DNA of 64,000 bases from Cellulomonas gilvus ATCC 13127 (GTDB lineage: Bacteria; Actinomycetota; Actinomycetes; Actinomycetales; Cellulomonadaceae): contig NC_015671.1 of NCBI RefSeq assembly GCF_000218545.1, positions 2,356,001-2,420,000 on the forward strand. The letters run 5' to 3'. The translations under genes and the position numbers were made by a program. Below are positions 53,615 to 63,310 of the stretch, in pieces (within the stretch, counting starts at the first letter, position 1; each line of letters opens with the position of its first letter). The notes beneath the pieces are model-generated. The model ran no database searches, was not told the DNA's origin, and was given only the letters and a program-made list of their open reading frames with translations.

Positions 53615-55816
53615 ATGACGGCAGCCTCGTCGCAGTCCCCGGCGCCCGCGACCGCCACCGCCCGCTACCCCGACGCCCACCGTCTCGACCTGGTCGAGGA
53701 CCTGCACGGACGCCGCGTCGCGGACCCCTACCGCTGGCTCGAGGACGAGGCGGACCCCGCGACCGCGCGGTGGTCGCGCGCGCAGGACGACGCGTACGCG
53801 GCCTACCTGGCCGCCGCACCGGCCACGGGCCCGTTCTCGCCCGCGACGCTGACGCCCCGGCTGCGCACGCTGCTCGGCGCGGGGTTCGTCGGTGCCCCCG
53901 CGTGGCGGGGTGAGCGCCGGTTCTTCTCGCGGCGTGCGGGCGACCAGGAGCATGCGGTGGTCGTCGTGGTCGAGCCCGACGGCGCGGGCGGCGAGCGCGA
54001 GCGCGTGCTCGTGGACCCGATGCTGCTCGATCCCGCGGGCACCACGACGCTCGACGCGTGGCAGCCGTCCAAGGAGGGCACGCTGCTGGCGTACCAGACC
54101 TCCACGGGCGGCACCGAGGAGTCGGTGCTCCGCGTGCTCGACGTCGCCACGGGTGACGTGGTCGACGGGCCGGTCGACCGGGCGCGGTACTCGCCCGTCG
54201 CGTGGCTGCCGGGTGGTGAGGCGTTCTTCTACGTGCGCCGCCTGGCGCCCGAGCTGCTCCCGGCCGACGAGGCGCAGTACCACCGCCGGGTCTGGCTGCA
54301 CCGCGTCGGTACCTCGCCCGAGCGGGACGTCGAGGTGTTCGGCGCCGGGCGTCCGATCACGAGCTACTACGGCGTCTCGGTCTCGCGCGACGGCCGCTGG
54401 CTGGTGGTCTCGGCGTCCGAGGGCACGGCGCCGCGCACCGACGTCTGGATCGCGGACCTCGCGGGCGGCGCGCTCGACGCACCGGCGTTCGCCGAGGTCG
54501 CGGTCGGGCTGGACGCCGAGACGGGCGTGTGGGTCGGGCGCGACGGCCTGCTGTACGTGCACACCGACCTCGACGCGCCGCGGGGCAGGCTCGCGGTGAC
54601 CGACCCGCGCACGCCGGGGGTCGGTCACTGGCGCACGCTGCTCGACCAGGACGACGAGGCGGTCCTCGAGGACGTCGCGTTCACGGACGGTGGCGGGACC
54701 GGCACCACGCCGCAGCTGCTGCTCGCGTCCTGGCGCCGGCACGCCGTCTCGGAGATCACGGTGCACGACCCCGCCACGGGACAGCGACTGCCGGGTGCGG
54801 CGGGATCCGTGCCGCTGCCTGGGCTCGGCTCGACGTCGGGCCTGGTCACGCGCCCCGACGGCGGCCCCGAGGTCTGGTTCTCCTACACCGATCACACGAG
54901 CGTGCCGACCGTGCTGCGGTTCGACGCCACCACGCGCGAGGTCACACCGTGGGCGGCACCACCCGGTGCGGTGCCGGACGTGCCCGACGTGCGCGTGCGG
55001 CACCTCGAGGTCGCGTCGTCCGACGGCACCACGGTGCGCGCGTTCGTCGTCGCGCGTGCGGACCTGCTGGACGCCGCGGGCGACCCGCTGCGCCCGTGCC
55101 CGACGATCCTGTACGGCTACGGCGGCTTCCAGATCTCGCTCGAGCCCGGGTTCTCGGCGACGACCCTGGCCTGGGTCGAGGCGGGCGGCGTGTACGTGGT
55201 CGCGAACCTGCGCGGCGGCGGCGAGGAGGGTGAGGACTGGCACCGGGCCGGGATGCGGGGGGCCAAGCAGAACGTCTTCGACGACTTCCACGCGGTCGGT
55301 GACGCGCTGGTCGCGGGTGGCTGGACGACACCCGCGCAGCTCGCGTGCTGGGGCGGGTCCAACGGCGGCCTGCTGGTGGGTGCCGCGGTCACGCAGCGAC
55401 CTGACCTGTTCGCGGCGGCCGTGTGCTCCGCGCCGCTGCTGGACATGGTCCGCTACCAGCGGTTCGGGCTGGGCGTCACGTGGACCGAGGAGTACGGCGA
55501 CGCGGACGTCCCCGCCGAGCTGGACTGGCTGCTGGCGTACTCGCCGTACCACCGCGTCGCACCCGGGACCGCCTACCCCGCGACGCTGTTCACGGTGTTC
55601 GACGGCGACACGCGCGTCGACCCGCTGCACGCGCGCAAGCTCGCCGCGGCGCTCCAGCACGCCACGTCCGCCGACCTGCAGGACCGCCCGGTGCTGCTGC
55701 GCCGCGAGACGGGTGTGGGGCACGGGGGGCGCGCGCTGTCCCGGACGATCGGGCTGACCGTCGAGCAGCTGCAGTTCGTGGCGCGCCAGACCGGCCTGGC
55801 GGGGGCCGGCGCATGA
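53615..55816 (+). CDS. Prolyl oligopeptidase family serine peptidase (S9A)
   Basis: A 733-residue peptidase with an N-terminal YPDAHRLDLVEDLHGRRVAD and PYRWLEDE start, a seven-bladed propeller and a C-terminal alpha/beta hydrolase domain. The triad is Ser in WGGSNGGLLVGAA, Asp in GDTRVDPLHA and His in GVGHGG. ILYGYGGFQISLEPGFSATT and NLRGGGEEGEDWHRAGM are family landmarks. No signal peptide is seen, so it is cytoplasmic. The ATG at 53615 gives the usual start. Its stop overlaps the start of the MscS gene (ATGA). Confidence 0.95.
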   Translation: MTAASSQSPAPATATARYPDAHRLDLVEDLHGRRVADPYRWLEDEADPATARWSRAQDDAYAAYLAAAPATGPFSPATLTPRLRTLLGAGFVGAPAWRGERRFFSRRAGDQEHAVVVVVEPDGAGGERERVLVDPMLLDPAGTTTLDAWQPSKEGTLLAYQTSTGGTEESVLRVLDVATGDVVDGPVDRARYSPVAWLPGGEAFFYVRRLAPELLPADEAQYHRRVWLHRVGTSPERDVEVFGAGRPITSYYGVSVSRDGRWLVVSASEGTAPRTDVWIADLAGGALDAPAFAEVAVGLDAETGVWVGRDGLLYVHTDLDAPRGRLAVTDPRTPGVGHWRTLLDQDDEAVLEDVAFTDGGGTGTTPQLLLASWRRHAVSEITVHDPATGQRLPGAAGSVPLPGLGSTSGLVTRPDGGPEVWFSYTDHTSVPTVLRFDATTREVTPWAAPPGAVPDVPDVRVRHLEVASSDGTTVRAFVVARADLLDAAGDPLRPCPTILYGYGGFQISLEPGFSATTLAWVEAGGVYVVANLRGGGEEGEDWHRAGMRGAKQNVFDDFHAVGDALVAGGWTTPAQLACWGGSNGGLLVGAAVTQRPDLFAAAVCSAPLLDMVRYQRFGLGVTWTEEYGDADVPAELDWLLAYSPYHRVAPGTAYPATLFTVFDGDTRVDPLHARKLAAALQHATSADLQDRPVLLRRETGVGHGGRALSRTIGLTVEQLQFVARQTGLAGAGA

Positions 55817-56973
55817 CCGGGCTGCACGCGGCGCCCGCGCCCGACCCGACGACGACCGCTCCCCCGCTCGTCCCGCAGGACCCGGCCTCGGTGTCCTCGT
55901 GGTGGGACTGGGTGCTCGGCGTCCCGCTGCAGATCGCGGTGATCGTGGTCGCGAGCGCGCTGGTGCTCGCGCTGCTGCGCACCGCGATCCGCCGGGTCAC
56001 CGAGCACATCGCCGACGGCACCCCGGTGATCCAGCGCGGCGTGCTGCGTCCTCTCGGCGAGTCCGCGGTCGCCTCGACGCTGCTGCGCACCGACCCGCTG
56101 GCCACCGCGCGCCGCAAGCAGCGCGCGCGCACGCTGGGCTCGGTGCTGCGCTCGTCGGCCACGGTCCTGGTCGGTGGGATCGCGGCGTTCCTGGTGCTCG
56201 ACGCGCTGGGCGTGAACATCGCCCCCTTCATCGCGTCCGCGGGGATCGTCGGCGTCGCGCTGGGCTTCGGTGCGCAGAGCCTGGTCAAGGACTTCCTCAC
56301 GGGCACGTTCATGATGCTCGAGGACCAGTACGGCGTGGGCGACGTGGTCGACGTGGGCCCTGCGACGGGGACCGTGGAGGCGGTCACGCTGCGCGTCACC
56401 AAGGTGCGCGACGGGGACGGCACGCTCTGGTACGTGCCGAACGGATCGATGCTGCGCGTCGGCAACAAGACGCAGGGCTGGTCCACCGCGGTGGTCGAGC
56501 TCGACGTCGACTACTTCGCGGACCTCGACCACGTGCAGCGGCTGCTCCTGCGTGCGGCCGAGCAGGTCGGCGCGGACCCCGAGCTCGCCGACGCGATCCT
56601 GGGCAGCCCGACCGTCACGGGCATCGAACGGCTCACCGCGGAGGCGATCACGCTGCGGCTCCAGCTGCGCACCGCACCCGCCGTGCAGTGGGAGGTCGCG
56701 CGCGCGCTGCGGATCGCCGCGCGCCGGACGCTCGAGGAGGCCGGCGTGCCGCTCGCGGGTCAGCGCGACGCGCTGACCGCGCACCTCGAGGCGCGCGAGC
56801 CGGCCGACCCCGCCGGCCCGGTCACCGCGGAGGAGTCCGACGAGCCGGCGGACGGCGCCGGACCCGACGGCGCACCACCCGCGGACCCGCACGACACCCC
56901 GGTCGACGAGGCGCTGCGCGCACCACGGCAGGACCCGCCCGCCGCGGGGCCGTCGGCCGGCCGCGCCGGCTGA
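55813..56973 (+). CDS. Mechanosensitive ion channel, MscS family
   Basis: A 386-residue membrane protein with three helices near the N-terminus (about 35-60, 115-135 and 140-165). The pore-lining TM3 reads IASAGIVGVALGFGAQSLVK, followed by DFLTGTFMMLEDQYGVGDVV, the conserved MscS beta-domain entry. It opens under membrane tension to release solutes during osmotic downshock. The C-terminus has a long Asp/Pro/Ala-rich disordered tail. The ATG start overlaps the stop of the peptidase gene by 4 bp. Confidence 0.94.
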   Translation: MTGLHAAPAPDPTTTAPPLVPQDPASVSSWWDWVLGVPLQIAVIVVASALVLALLRTAIRRVTEHIADGTPVIQRGVLRPLGESAVASTLLRTDPLATARRKQRARTLGSVLRSSATVLVGGIAAFLVLDALGVNIAPFIASAGIVGVALGFGAQSLVKDFLTGTFMMLEDQYGVGDVVDVGPATGTVEAVTLRVTKVRDGDGTLWYVPNGSMLRVGNKTQGWSTAVVELDVDYFADLDHVQRLLLRAAEQVGADPELADAILGSPTVTGIERLTAEAITLRLQLRTAPAVQWEVARALRIAARRTLEEAGVPLAGQRDALTAHLEAREPADPAGPVTAEESDEPADGAGPDGAPPADPHDTPVDEALRAPRQDPPAAGPSAGRAG

Positions 56974-56980
56974 GCGGGCC

Positions 56981-57442
56981 TCAGCCCCAGGTCAGCAGCG
57001 GGTCGCCGGCCGCCACGTGCGCGCCGGCGGCCGCGTCCAGCGTGACCGCGCCCGCGTCCGCCTGCAGCGCGACCACGGGGCACACCGTCGGCATGCCGGA
57101 GGCCGCCACGTCGACGGGTGACCACGTCACCATCCGCTGACCCGCGCGGACCGTGTCACCGCGCTGCACGTGCAGCGTGAAGCCCAGGCCCGCGAGCCGC
57201 ACGGTGTCGATGCCCAGGTGGACCAGGACCGAGCGGCCCTCGTCGACCTCGATCGCGAACGCGTGCGGGTGCAGGGCGCCCACCACGCCGTCGCACGGTG
57301 CGACCGCGTCGAGCAGACCCACGTGGTCGGGCTCGATCGCGACACCGGGACCGACGATCTCCTGGGCGAACACCGGGTCGGGGACCTGGCCGATCGCGCG
57401 GACCGTGCCGGGCACGGGCGCGAGGACGCGCAGCGCGCTCAT
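56981..57442 (-). CDS. PTS glucose-type EIIA component
   Basis: A 153-residue EIIA of the glucose family. The two active-site histidines appear in GALHPHAFAIEV and VLVHLGIDTVRL; the second is the phosphorylated one. It accepts phosphate from HPr and passes it to EIIB. As a free-standing subunit next to a separate EIIB and divergent from ptsI, it suggests a split glucose or N-acetylglucosamine PTS whose EIIC lies elsewhere. ATG at 57442, 22 bp after the EIIB stop. Confidence 0.95.
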   Translation of the reverse strand: MSALRVLAPVPGTVRAIGQVPDPVFAQEIVGPGVAIEPDHVGLLDAVAPCDGVVGALHPHAFAIEVDEGRSVLVHLGIDTVRLAGLGFTLHVQRGDTVRAGQRMVTWSPVDVAASGMPTVCPVVALQADAGAVTLDAAAGAHVAAGDPLLTWG

Positions 57443-57464
57443 GGTCGGCGGGACGTCGGGCGGG

Positions 57465-57695
57465 TCAGCGCAGCGAGTCGAGCTCGGCGGCCAGGTTGTC
57501 GGCCTCCGGGCCGACGATCACCTGGACGATGCGGCCCGAGCGGACCACGCCGAACGCGCCGGAGGCCTTGAGCGCGGCCTCGTCGACCAGCTGGGCGTCG
57601 CTGACCTCGACCCGCAGGCGCGTGATGCACGGCTCCAGGTCGACGACGTTCGCGTCTCCACCCAGCGCGGCGAGGATCTGCTCTGCCTTGCTCAA
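57465..57695 (-). CDS. PTS glucose-type EIIB component
   Basis: A 76-residue EIIB domain. The phospho-Cys is in DLEPCITRLRVEV, and KAEQILAALGGDANV is the typical N-terminus. It transfers phosphate from EIIA to the sugar bound by EIIC. The TTG at 57695 is preferred because GAGGAG lies 5 bases upstream; a GTG at 57701 overlaps that site. Together with EIIA it forms a two-gene operon divergent from ptsI. Confidence 0.92.
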   Translation of the reverse strand: MSKAEQILAALGGDANVVDLEPCITRLRVEVSDAQLVDEAALKASGAFGVVRSGRIVQVIVGPEADNLAAELDSLR

Positions 57696-57882
57696 TGCCA
57701 CTCCTCGGGGGTCCTGCGGGGTCGCCCTGCCCACGTGCTGCGCTGCGGACCGGGGGCACGGCCGACCAGCCGTACCGGCCCAGCCTAACCCTCCCGCGCC
57801 GCCCCGCCCCGCGTGTCCGGTTGGCCTGGCGGCGGCCGCGCGGCAAGACTGCGTGGCACAGCCGACGAGGAGGACGCCGCAC

Positions 57883-59577
57883 GTGAGCCCCACCCAGCCC
57901 CCCACGGTGGTGCACGGGCTCGGGGTGAGCCCCGGGCGGGTCGCCGCGCCCGTCGTGCTCATGCCGGAGCCGGTCGCCAAGCCCCCGTCGGGGCGCCGTC
58001 TGCCGCCCGGTGCCGATCAGCGCGCCGCCGCTGACCGGATCGCCGCCGCGTCGCAGCGCGTGCGCGAGGACCTGGACGCCGCTGCCGACCGTGCGACCGG
58101 TGACGCCGCCGACGTGCTGCACGCGACCGCCGCGATCGCCGCCGACCCCACGCTCGTGGCGGACGCCGTGCAGCGCGTCATGACCGACCACCTGGTCCCC
58201 GAGCGCGCGGTGTGGGAGGCGGCGGAGGCCGTCGCCGAGCAGTTCGCGGCGCTGGGCGGGCTGTTCGCCGAGCGCACGCGGGACATCGCGGACGTGCGGG
58301 ACCGCCTGGTCGCCGACCTCACGGGCCGCCCGGCGCCGGGTGTGCCCGACCGGCCCGAGCCGTTCGTGCTCGTGGCCGCTGACCTGGCACCCGCGGTCGT
58401 CGCGACGCTGGACACCACACGCGTCCTGGCGATCGCCACCGCGGCGGGCGGTCCCACCGCGCACACCGCGATCCTCGCGCGCGCACGCGGCATCCCCGCG
58501 GTCGTCGCCGCCCGCGGCCTGGACCTCGCGGTCGCCGACGGCGACGTGGTCATCGTCGACGGCGGCGCGGGCACGGTCGTCGTGCACCCCGACGACGAGC
58601 AGGTCGCGGCCGCCCGTGCGCGGCAGGCGACCGCCCGCACGTTCGACGGCGACGGCCGGACGAGCGACGGGCACCGCGTCGAGCTGCTCGCCAACGTGGG
58701 CGACCCGTCCGAGGCCGCGGCGGCCGCGGCGGCCGGTGCGCAGGGCGTGGGCCTGTTCCGCACCGAGTTCGGCTTCCTGGACCGCGACGAGGCGCCGAGC
58801 ATCGACGAGCAGGTGGCCGCCTACCGTCGCGTGTTCGAGCAGTTCACGGGCCGCAAGGTGGTGATCCGCACGCTCGACGCGGGCGCCGACAAGCCCATGC
58901 CGTTCCTCGCGAGCGACTTCGAGGCCAACCCCGCGCTGGGCGTGCGGGGCCTGCGCACGGCCGTGCAGCACGCCGACGTGCTCGAGGACCAGCTGACCGC
59001 GATCGCCCGCGCCGCGCAGGGGCAGGACACGACCGTCTGGGTCATGGCACCGATGGTGTCCACCGTCGAGGAGGCCGAGGACTTCGTCGCGCGGTGCGCG
59101 CGGCACGGCCTGCCGGACGCGGGCGTCATGGTCGAGGTGCCGAGCGCCGCGCTCGTGGCCGACCGGATCCTCGCGCACGCGACGTTCGCGAGCGTCGGCA
59201 CCAACGACCTGACGCAGTACGCCATGGCGGCGGACCGCATGCTCGGCTCGGTCGCGCACCTGTCGGACGCGTGGCACCCCGCGGTGCTGCGGCTCGTCGC
59301 CGAGACGTGCCGGGGCGGCGCGACGCAGGGCCGACCGGTCGGCGTGTGCGGTGAGGCCGCCGCGGTCCCCGCGCTCGCCGTGGTGCTCGTCGGGCTCGGC
59401 GTCGCGTCGCTGTCGATGACCCCGCGCGCCCTCGCCGACGTCGCCGCGGTCCTCGCCGCGACGTCCTACGACGAGTGCGTCCGGCTCGCGCAGCTCGCGC
59501 TCGCGGCGTCGTCGGCGGCCGATGCGCGGGCGACCGTGCGCGCCGCGCTCCCGGTGCTGGCCGAGCTCGGGCTGTGA
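57883..59577 (+). CDS. ptsI: PTS enzyme I (phosphoenolpyruvate--protein phosphotransferase)
   Basis: A 564-residue enzyme I that transfers phosphate from PEP to HPr. The phospho-His is in AAGGPTAHTAILARA, the PEP-binding Arg/Glu region is GVGLFRTEFGFLDRDE and VVIRTLDAGADKPMPF, and the C-terminal Cys region is GRPVGVCGEAAAVP. VSVGTNDLTQY-type text (SVGTNDLTQYAMAADR) is the magnesium-binding signature. The GTG at 57883 follows GAGGAGG. The gene is divergent from the EIIB-EIIA pair across 187 bp that should hold both promoters. Confidence 0.96.
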   Translation: MSPTQPPTVVHGLGVSPGRVAAPVVLMPEPVAKPPSGRRLPPGADQRAAADRIAAASQRVREDLDAAADRATGDAADVLHATAAIAADPTLVADAVQRVMTDHLVPERAVWEAAEAVAEQFAALGGLFAERTRDIADVRDRLVADLTGRPAPGVPDRPEPFVLVAADLAPAVVATLDTTRVLAIATAAGGPTAHTAILARARGIPAVVAARGLDLAVADGDVVIVDGGAGTVVVHPDDEQVAAARARQATARTFDGDGRTSDGHRVELLANVGDPSEAAAAAAAGAQGVGLFRTEFGFLDRDEAPSIDEQVAAYRRVFEQFTGRKVVIRTLDAGADKPMPFLASDFEANPALGVRGLRTAVQHADVLEDQLTAIARAAQGQDTTVWVMAPMVSTVEEAEDFVARCARHGLPDAGVMVEVPSAALVADRILAHATFASVGTNDLTQYAMAADRMLGSVAHLSDAWHPAVLRLVAETCRGGATQGRPVGVCGEAAAVPALAVVLVGLGVASLSMTPRALADVAAVLAATSYDECVRLAQLALAASSAADARATVRAALPVLAELGL

Positions 59578-59613
59578 CGCGGACGGCCCCCGGGACCGTG
59601 TGAGGATGAGCCG

Positions 59614-59997
59614 GTGAGATCCGACTCGTTCTACACGGCGGTCGGCGGGCACGACACGTTCGTCGCGCTCGTCGACAGGTTCTACGAGGGCGTCGCCACC
59701 GACCCCGTGCTCAAGCCGATGTACCCCGAGGAGGACCTGGGCCCCGCCGCGCAGCGCCTCACGCTGTTCCTCGAGCAGTACTGGGGCGGGCCCACCACGT
59801 ACTCCGACGAGCGCGGCCACCCGCGCCTACGGATGCGGCACGCGCCGTACAAGGTCAACCCGGACGCGCGCGACCGCTGGCTGCTGCACATGCGCACCGC
59901 GCTCGACTCGCTCGACCTCGCGCCCCTGCACAAGGCCGAGCTGTGGGACTACCTGGAGCGCGCCGCGCACTCGATGCTCAACACGTTCGAGGACTGA
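59614..59997 (+). CDS. Group II truncated hemoglobin (GlbO-like)
   Basis: A 127-residue 2-on-2 globin. [20 protein letters not shown] matches helix B/E regions, [20 protein letters not shown] is the group II signature before the proximal His (RHAPYKV), and WLLHMRTAL with the WG8 Trp is present. Such proteins bind oxygen or nitric oxide and support respiration or detoxification. Start GTG at 59614. Confidence 0.94.
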   Translation: MRSDSFYTAVGGHDTFVALVDRFYEGVATDPVLKPMYPEEDLGPAAQRLTLFLEQYWGGPTTYSDERGHPRLRMRHAPYKVNPDARDRWLLHMRTALDSLDLAPLHKAELWDYLERAAHSMLNTFED

Positions 59998-60067
59998 CGC
60001 GCGGGATGTCGCACGTCACGTCCGCGCGGCACGGGTCGCGTGCGGCGGACGTGAGATTCTGCCGGTC

Positions 60068-60934
60068 ATGACCACTGCGCCGGACCCGATGGCGCCCGTG
60101 CTGGGCGCGCTGCAGCTCGAGAGCGACCCGCACGAGGCCGACGTCTTCCGGGGCAGGAGCCTGCCCCAGCCCAGCGGGCGCGTGTTCGGCGGCCAGGTGC
60201 TCGCGCAGGCGCTGCTCGCGGCCGGAGCGACGGTCGAGCCGGACCGCCTGCCCCACTCGCTGCACGGGTACTTCCTGCGCGCGGGCGTGATCGACGAGCC
60301 GATCACGTTCGCCGTCGAGCGGCTGCGCGACGGGCGCTCGTTCACCGCGCGCCGCACGCACGCGCTGCAGGGCGGTGCGCCCATCCTGTCGATGATCGCG
60401 TCCTTCCAGGCCGAGCAGGAGGGCCTGGCGTACGCCGACGAGATGCCGCACGACGTGCCCGCACCCGAGGACCTGCGCTCGGCGTTCGACGTGCTCGGGC
60501 CGATCGACCACCCCGTCGCGAAGTTCTGGACGCAGGAGGCGGCGTTCGACGTCCGGCACGTCGAGGGTCCGCTGTACCTGGGCCCCGCCGCCGAGCGCAC
60601 CGGGCGGCAGATGGTCTGGTTCAAGGCGCTCTCGCCGCTGCCCGACGACGGCCTGCTGCACCGCGCGCTGCTGGCCTACGCGTGCGACCAGGTGATGCTC
60701 GAGCCCGTGCTGCGGCGCTCGGGTGAGTCGTGGGTCAGCCGCGGGATGTCGATCGCGAGCCTGGACCACGCGATGTGGTGGCACCGGGACGTGCGCGTCG
60801 ACGAGTGGCTGCTCTACGTGCAGTCGACGCCGAGCGCGCAGGGGGGCCGCGGGCTCGGCGCCGCACGGGTCTTCACCCGGTCCGGCGAGCTGGTCGCCTC
60901 GATTGCCCAGGAAGGCATGATTCGTCTGCCCTGA
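60068..60934 (+). CDS. tesB: Acyl-CoA thioesterase II (TesB)
   Basis: A 288-residue double hot-dog thioesterase. The first half has RVFGGQVLAQALLAAGATV and SLHGYFLRAGVIDEPITFAV; the second half has SLDHAMWWHRDVRVDEWLLY with the catalytic Asp in the ASLDHAMW segment, followed by Gln/Thr residues in the usual places. It hydrolyses medium and long acyl-CoAs. ATG at 60068. Confidence 0.94.
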   Translation: MTTAPDPMAPVLGALQLESDPHEADVFRGRSLPQPSGRVFGGQVLAQALLAAGATVEPDRLPHSLHGYFLRAGVIDEPITFAVERLRDGRSFTARRTHALQGGAPILSMIASFQAEQEGLAYADEMPHDVPAPEDLRSAFDVLGPIDHPVAKFWTQEAAFDVRHVEGPLYLGPAAERTGRQMVWFKALSPLPDDGLLHRALLAYACDQVMLEPVLRRSGESWVSRGMSIASLDHAMWWHRDVRVDEWLLYVQSTPSAQGGRGLGAARVFTRSGELVASIAQEGMIRLP

Positions 60935-60972
60935 CCTGCGGTCTTGGCGCGCGGAAACGGTCCGCGTCCAGC

Positions 60973-63300
60973 ATGCTCAGCACCATGTCCACCCGCGTGT
61001 CCCGCCGCTCCGCGCTCACCCGCGCCCTGCTCGTCGCCGTCGCCCTGGTCGCGTGGCTCGCGATCGGCTCGCTGGGGGGTGTGGCCCAGGGCAAGCTGTC
61101 TCAGGTCCAGACGAACGACGCGGCGGCGTTCCTGCCGTCGTCGGCCGAGTCCACGCTCGCGGCCGAGGCCGGGCGGGACTTCGTCGAGACGCCCACGCTG
61201 CCCGCGCTGGTGGTGCTCACGCCCGAGGGCGGCGGCGCGGTGACCGAGGCGCAGGTGGGGCAGGTCACGCAGGTCGCGCAGGCCGTTCCGGCCGCCCCGG
61301 TCGCGGGCACCGACCAGACCTGGGCGGAGTACCTCACCGCCGAGCCCGTGGTGACGCCGTCGCAGGACGGCGAGGCGTTGCTGGTGGTGTTCTCGCTCGA
61401 CGCGGAGGCCGCCGAGACGCTGATCGGCGCCGGTGAGGAGTCGGTCACGGAGTCGTTCGTCACCGAGCTGCGGCAGGTCTTCCTGGACGAGCTGGGCGCG
61501 AGCGCGGACGCCGCGGGTGAGGCGGGCCTGCAGGCGTGGGTCACCGGCCCCGCGGGCTTCGTCGCGGACCTGGTCACGGCGTTCGGCGGCATCGACGGGA
61601 TCCTGCTGCTGGTCGCGCTCGGCGCGGTGCTGCTCATCCTCGTCGTCATCTACCGCTCGCCCCTGCTGCCGCTCGCGGTCATCCTCACCGCGGTGTTCGG
61701 GCTGTGCCTGGCCGGCCTGGTGGTCTACCACCTGGCCGACTCGGGCACGCTCGTGCTCAACGGGCAGTCCCAGGGCATCCTGTCCATCCTCGTGGTGGGC
61801 GCGAGCGTGGACTACGCGCTGCTGCTGGTGGCGCGCTACCGCGAGGAGCTGCGCCACACCGCGCACCCCGCGGACGCGATGCGCCGGGCCTGGCGCGCGT
61901 GCCTCGAGCCGATCGGCGCGTCCGCGGGCACCGTCATCGCGGGCGTGCTGTGCCTGCTGCTGTCCGAGCTGGGGTCCAACCGCTCGCTCGGTCCCGTCGC
62001 CGCGATCGGCATCGCGTCCGCGCTCCTCGCCGCGATGACGCTGCTGCCGGCGCTCCTGCTGATCGGCGGGCGGCGCTCGCGGTTCTACTTCTGGCCGCGC
62101 GTGCCCCGTCCGGCCGCCGCGGCGACCGAGGGTTCCACGCACGGCTCGCACGCCGCCGCGGTGCCGGACCCGGCCGAGGCCACCGGGCTGTGGGGGCGGC
62201 TCGCGCGGTGGGTGGCCCGCCGCGCGCGTGCGGTGTGGGTGGTCACGGCCGTGGTCCTGCTGGGCTTCGCGGCGTTCCTGCCCACGTTCCAGGCCTCGGG
62301 CACCAGCGAGACCGACGTGTTCCGCACACCCGTCGACTCGGTCGCGGGCGAGGAGGTGCTCGCGGCCCACTTCCCCGCGGGCGCGGTCCAGCCCGTCACC
62401 GTCGTCGTGCCGCAGGCGGACGCGTCCGCGGCGCAGGAGGCCGCCGAGGGCGTCGACGGCGTCGACTCCGTGCGCGTGTTCACGGGTGCACCGGCGGGCG
62501 CGCCCGGCGCAGACGACGCACCGCCGGTCGTCGTGGACGGCACGGTGCGGCTCGACGTCACGACGAGCGCGCCGTCGGACTCGGTCGCGGCCCAGGACGT
62601 GGTCCGCGACGTCCGCACCGCGGTGCACGCGGTCGCACCCGACGCGCTCGTCGGCGGCCCCGCGGCCGAGCAGGTGGACACGATCGACGCCGCGCAGCGG
62701 GACCTGCGCGTGATCGTCCCGCTGGTGCTCCTGGTCATCATGGTGATCCTCATGCTGCTGCTGCGGTCCGTGCTCGCGGCCGTGGTGCTGCTGGTGGCCA
62801 ACGTGCTCTCGTTCGCCGCGACGCTGGGCGTCGCCGCGATCCTGTTCGACGGGCCGTTCGGGTTCCCGGGCTCCGACCCGACCGTGCCGCTGTTCGCGTT
62901 CGTCTTCCTGGTCGCGCTCGGCGTCGACTACTCGATCTTCCTCATGACGCGCGTGCGGGAGGAGTCGCTGCAGGTCGGCACGCGGCGCGGCGTGGTGCGC
63001 GGGCTCGCGGTCACGGGTGGCGTGATCACGTCCGCGGGCATCGTGCTCGCAACCACGTTCGCGGCGCTCGCGGTGATCCCGCTGCTGTTCCTGGTGCAGC
63101 TCGCGTTCCTGGTGGCGTTCGGCGTGCTGCTCGACACGTTCGTCGTGCGCAGCCTGCTGGTCCCGGCCGTGGTGCACGACCTGGGCGACCGGGCCTGGTG
63201 GCCGTCACGCGTGGGCGACCGCGCGGGGACGGCACACCAGCCCGCGCACGCGGGTGCCGCGTCCGGTCCCTCGTCGGGCGGCACCGCCGGCGGCGAGTGA
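60973..63300 (+). CDS. MMPL/RND-type membrane transporter
   Basis: A 775-residue protein with the 12-helix RND layout: one N-terminal helix, a large extracellular loop (about 40-195), a five-helix block, a cytoplasmic linker, then the second half with the same plan. GASVDYALLLVARYREEL and ALGVDYSIFLMTRVREESLQ are the paired MMPL signatures, each with the transmembrane Asp of the proton relay. Family members export lipids or drugs. Start ATG 60973 or 60985. No partner gene is nearby. Confidence 0.92.
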   Translation: MLSTMSTRVSRRSALTRALLVAVALVAWLAIGSLGGVAQGKLSQVQTNDAAAFLPSSAESTLAAEAGRDFVETPTLPALVVLTPEGGGAVTEAQVGQVTQVAQAVPAAPVAGTDQTWAEYLTAEPVVTPSQDGEALLVVFSLDAEAAETLIGAGEESVTESFVTELRQVFLDELGASADAAGEAGLQAWVTGPAGFVADLVTAFGGIDGILLLVALGAVLLILVVIYRSPLLPLAVILTAVFGLCLAGLVVYHLADSGTLVLNGQSQGILSILVVGASVDYALLLVARYREELRHTAHPADAMRRAWRACLEPIGASAGTVIAGVLCLLLSELGSNRSLGPVAAIGIASALLAAMTLLPALLLIGGRRSRFYFWPRVPRPAAAATEGSTHGSHAAAVPDPAEATGLWGRLARWVARRARAVWVVTAVVLLGFAAFLPTFQASGTSETDVFRTPVDSVAGEEVLAAHFPAGAVQPVTVVVPQADASAAQEAAEGVDGVDSVRVFTGAPAGAPGADDAPPVVVDGTVRLDVTTSAPSDSVAAQDVVRDVRTAVHAVAPDALVGGPAAEQVDTIDAAQRDLRVIVPLVLLVIMVILMLLLRSVLAAVVLLVANVLSFAATLGVAAILFDGPFGFPGSDPTVPLFAFVFLVALGVDYSIFLMTRVREESLQVGTRRGVVRGLAVTGGVITSAGIVLATTFAALAVIPLLFLVQLAFLVAFGVLLDTFVVRSLLVPAVVHDLGDRAWWPSRVGDRAGTAHQPAHAGAASGPSSGGTAGGE

Positions 63301-63310
63301 GACTGCGCGC

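Noticed and set aside
53492..55723. Upstream extension of the malQ frame on the minus strand (to 1453 codons)
   Set aside because: The extension is antisense to the prolyl oligopeptidase gene and not protein-like; a ribosome binding site and a GTG at 53491 fix the malQ start.
57702..59820. Long minus-strand frame opposite ptsI
   Set aside because: Antisense to enzyme I with all its motifs on the + strand; composition is typical of GC-bias shadow frames.
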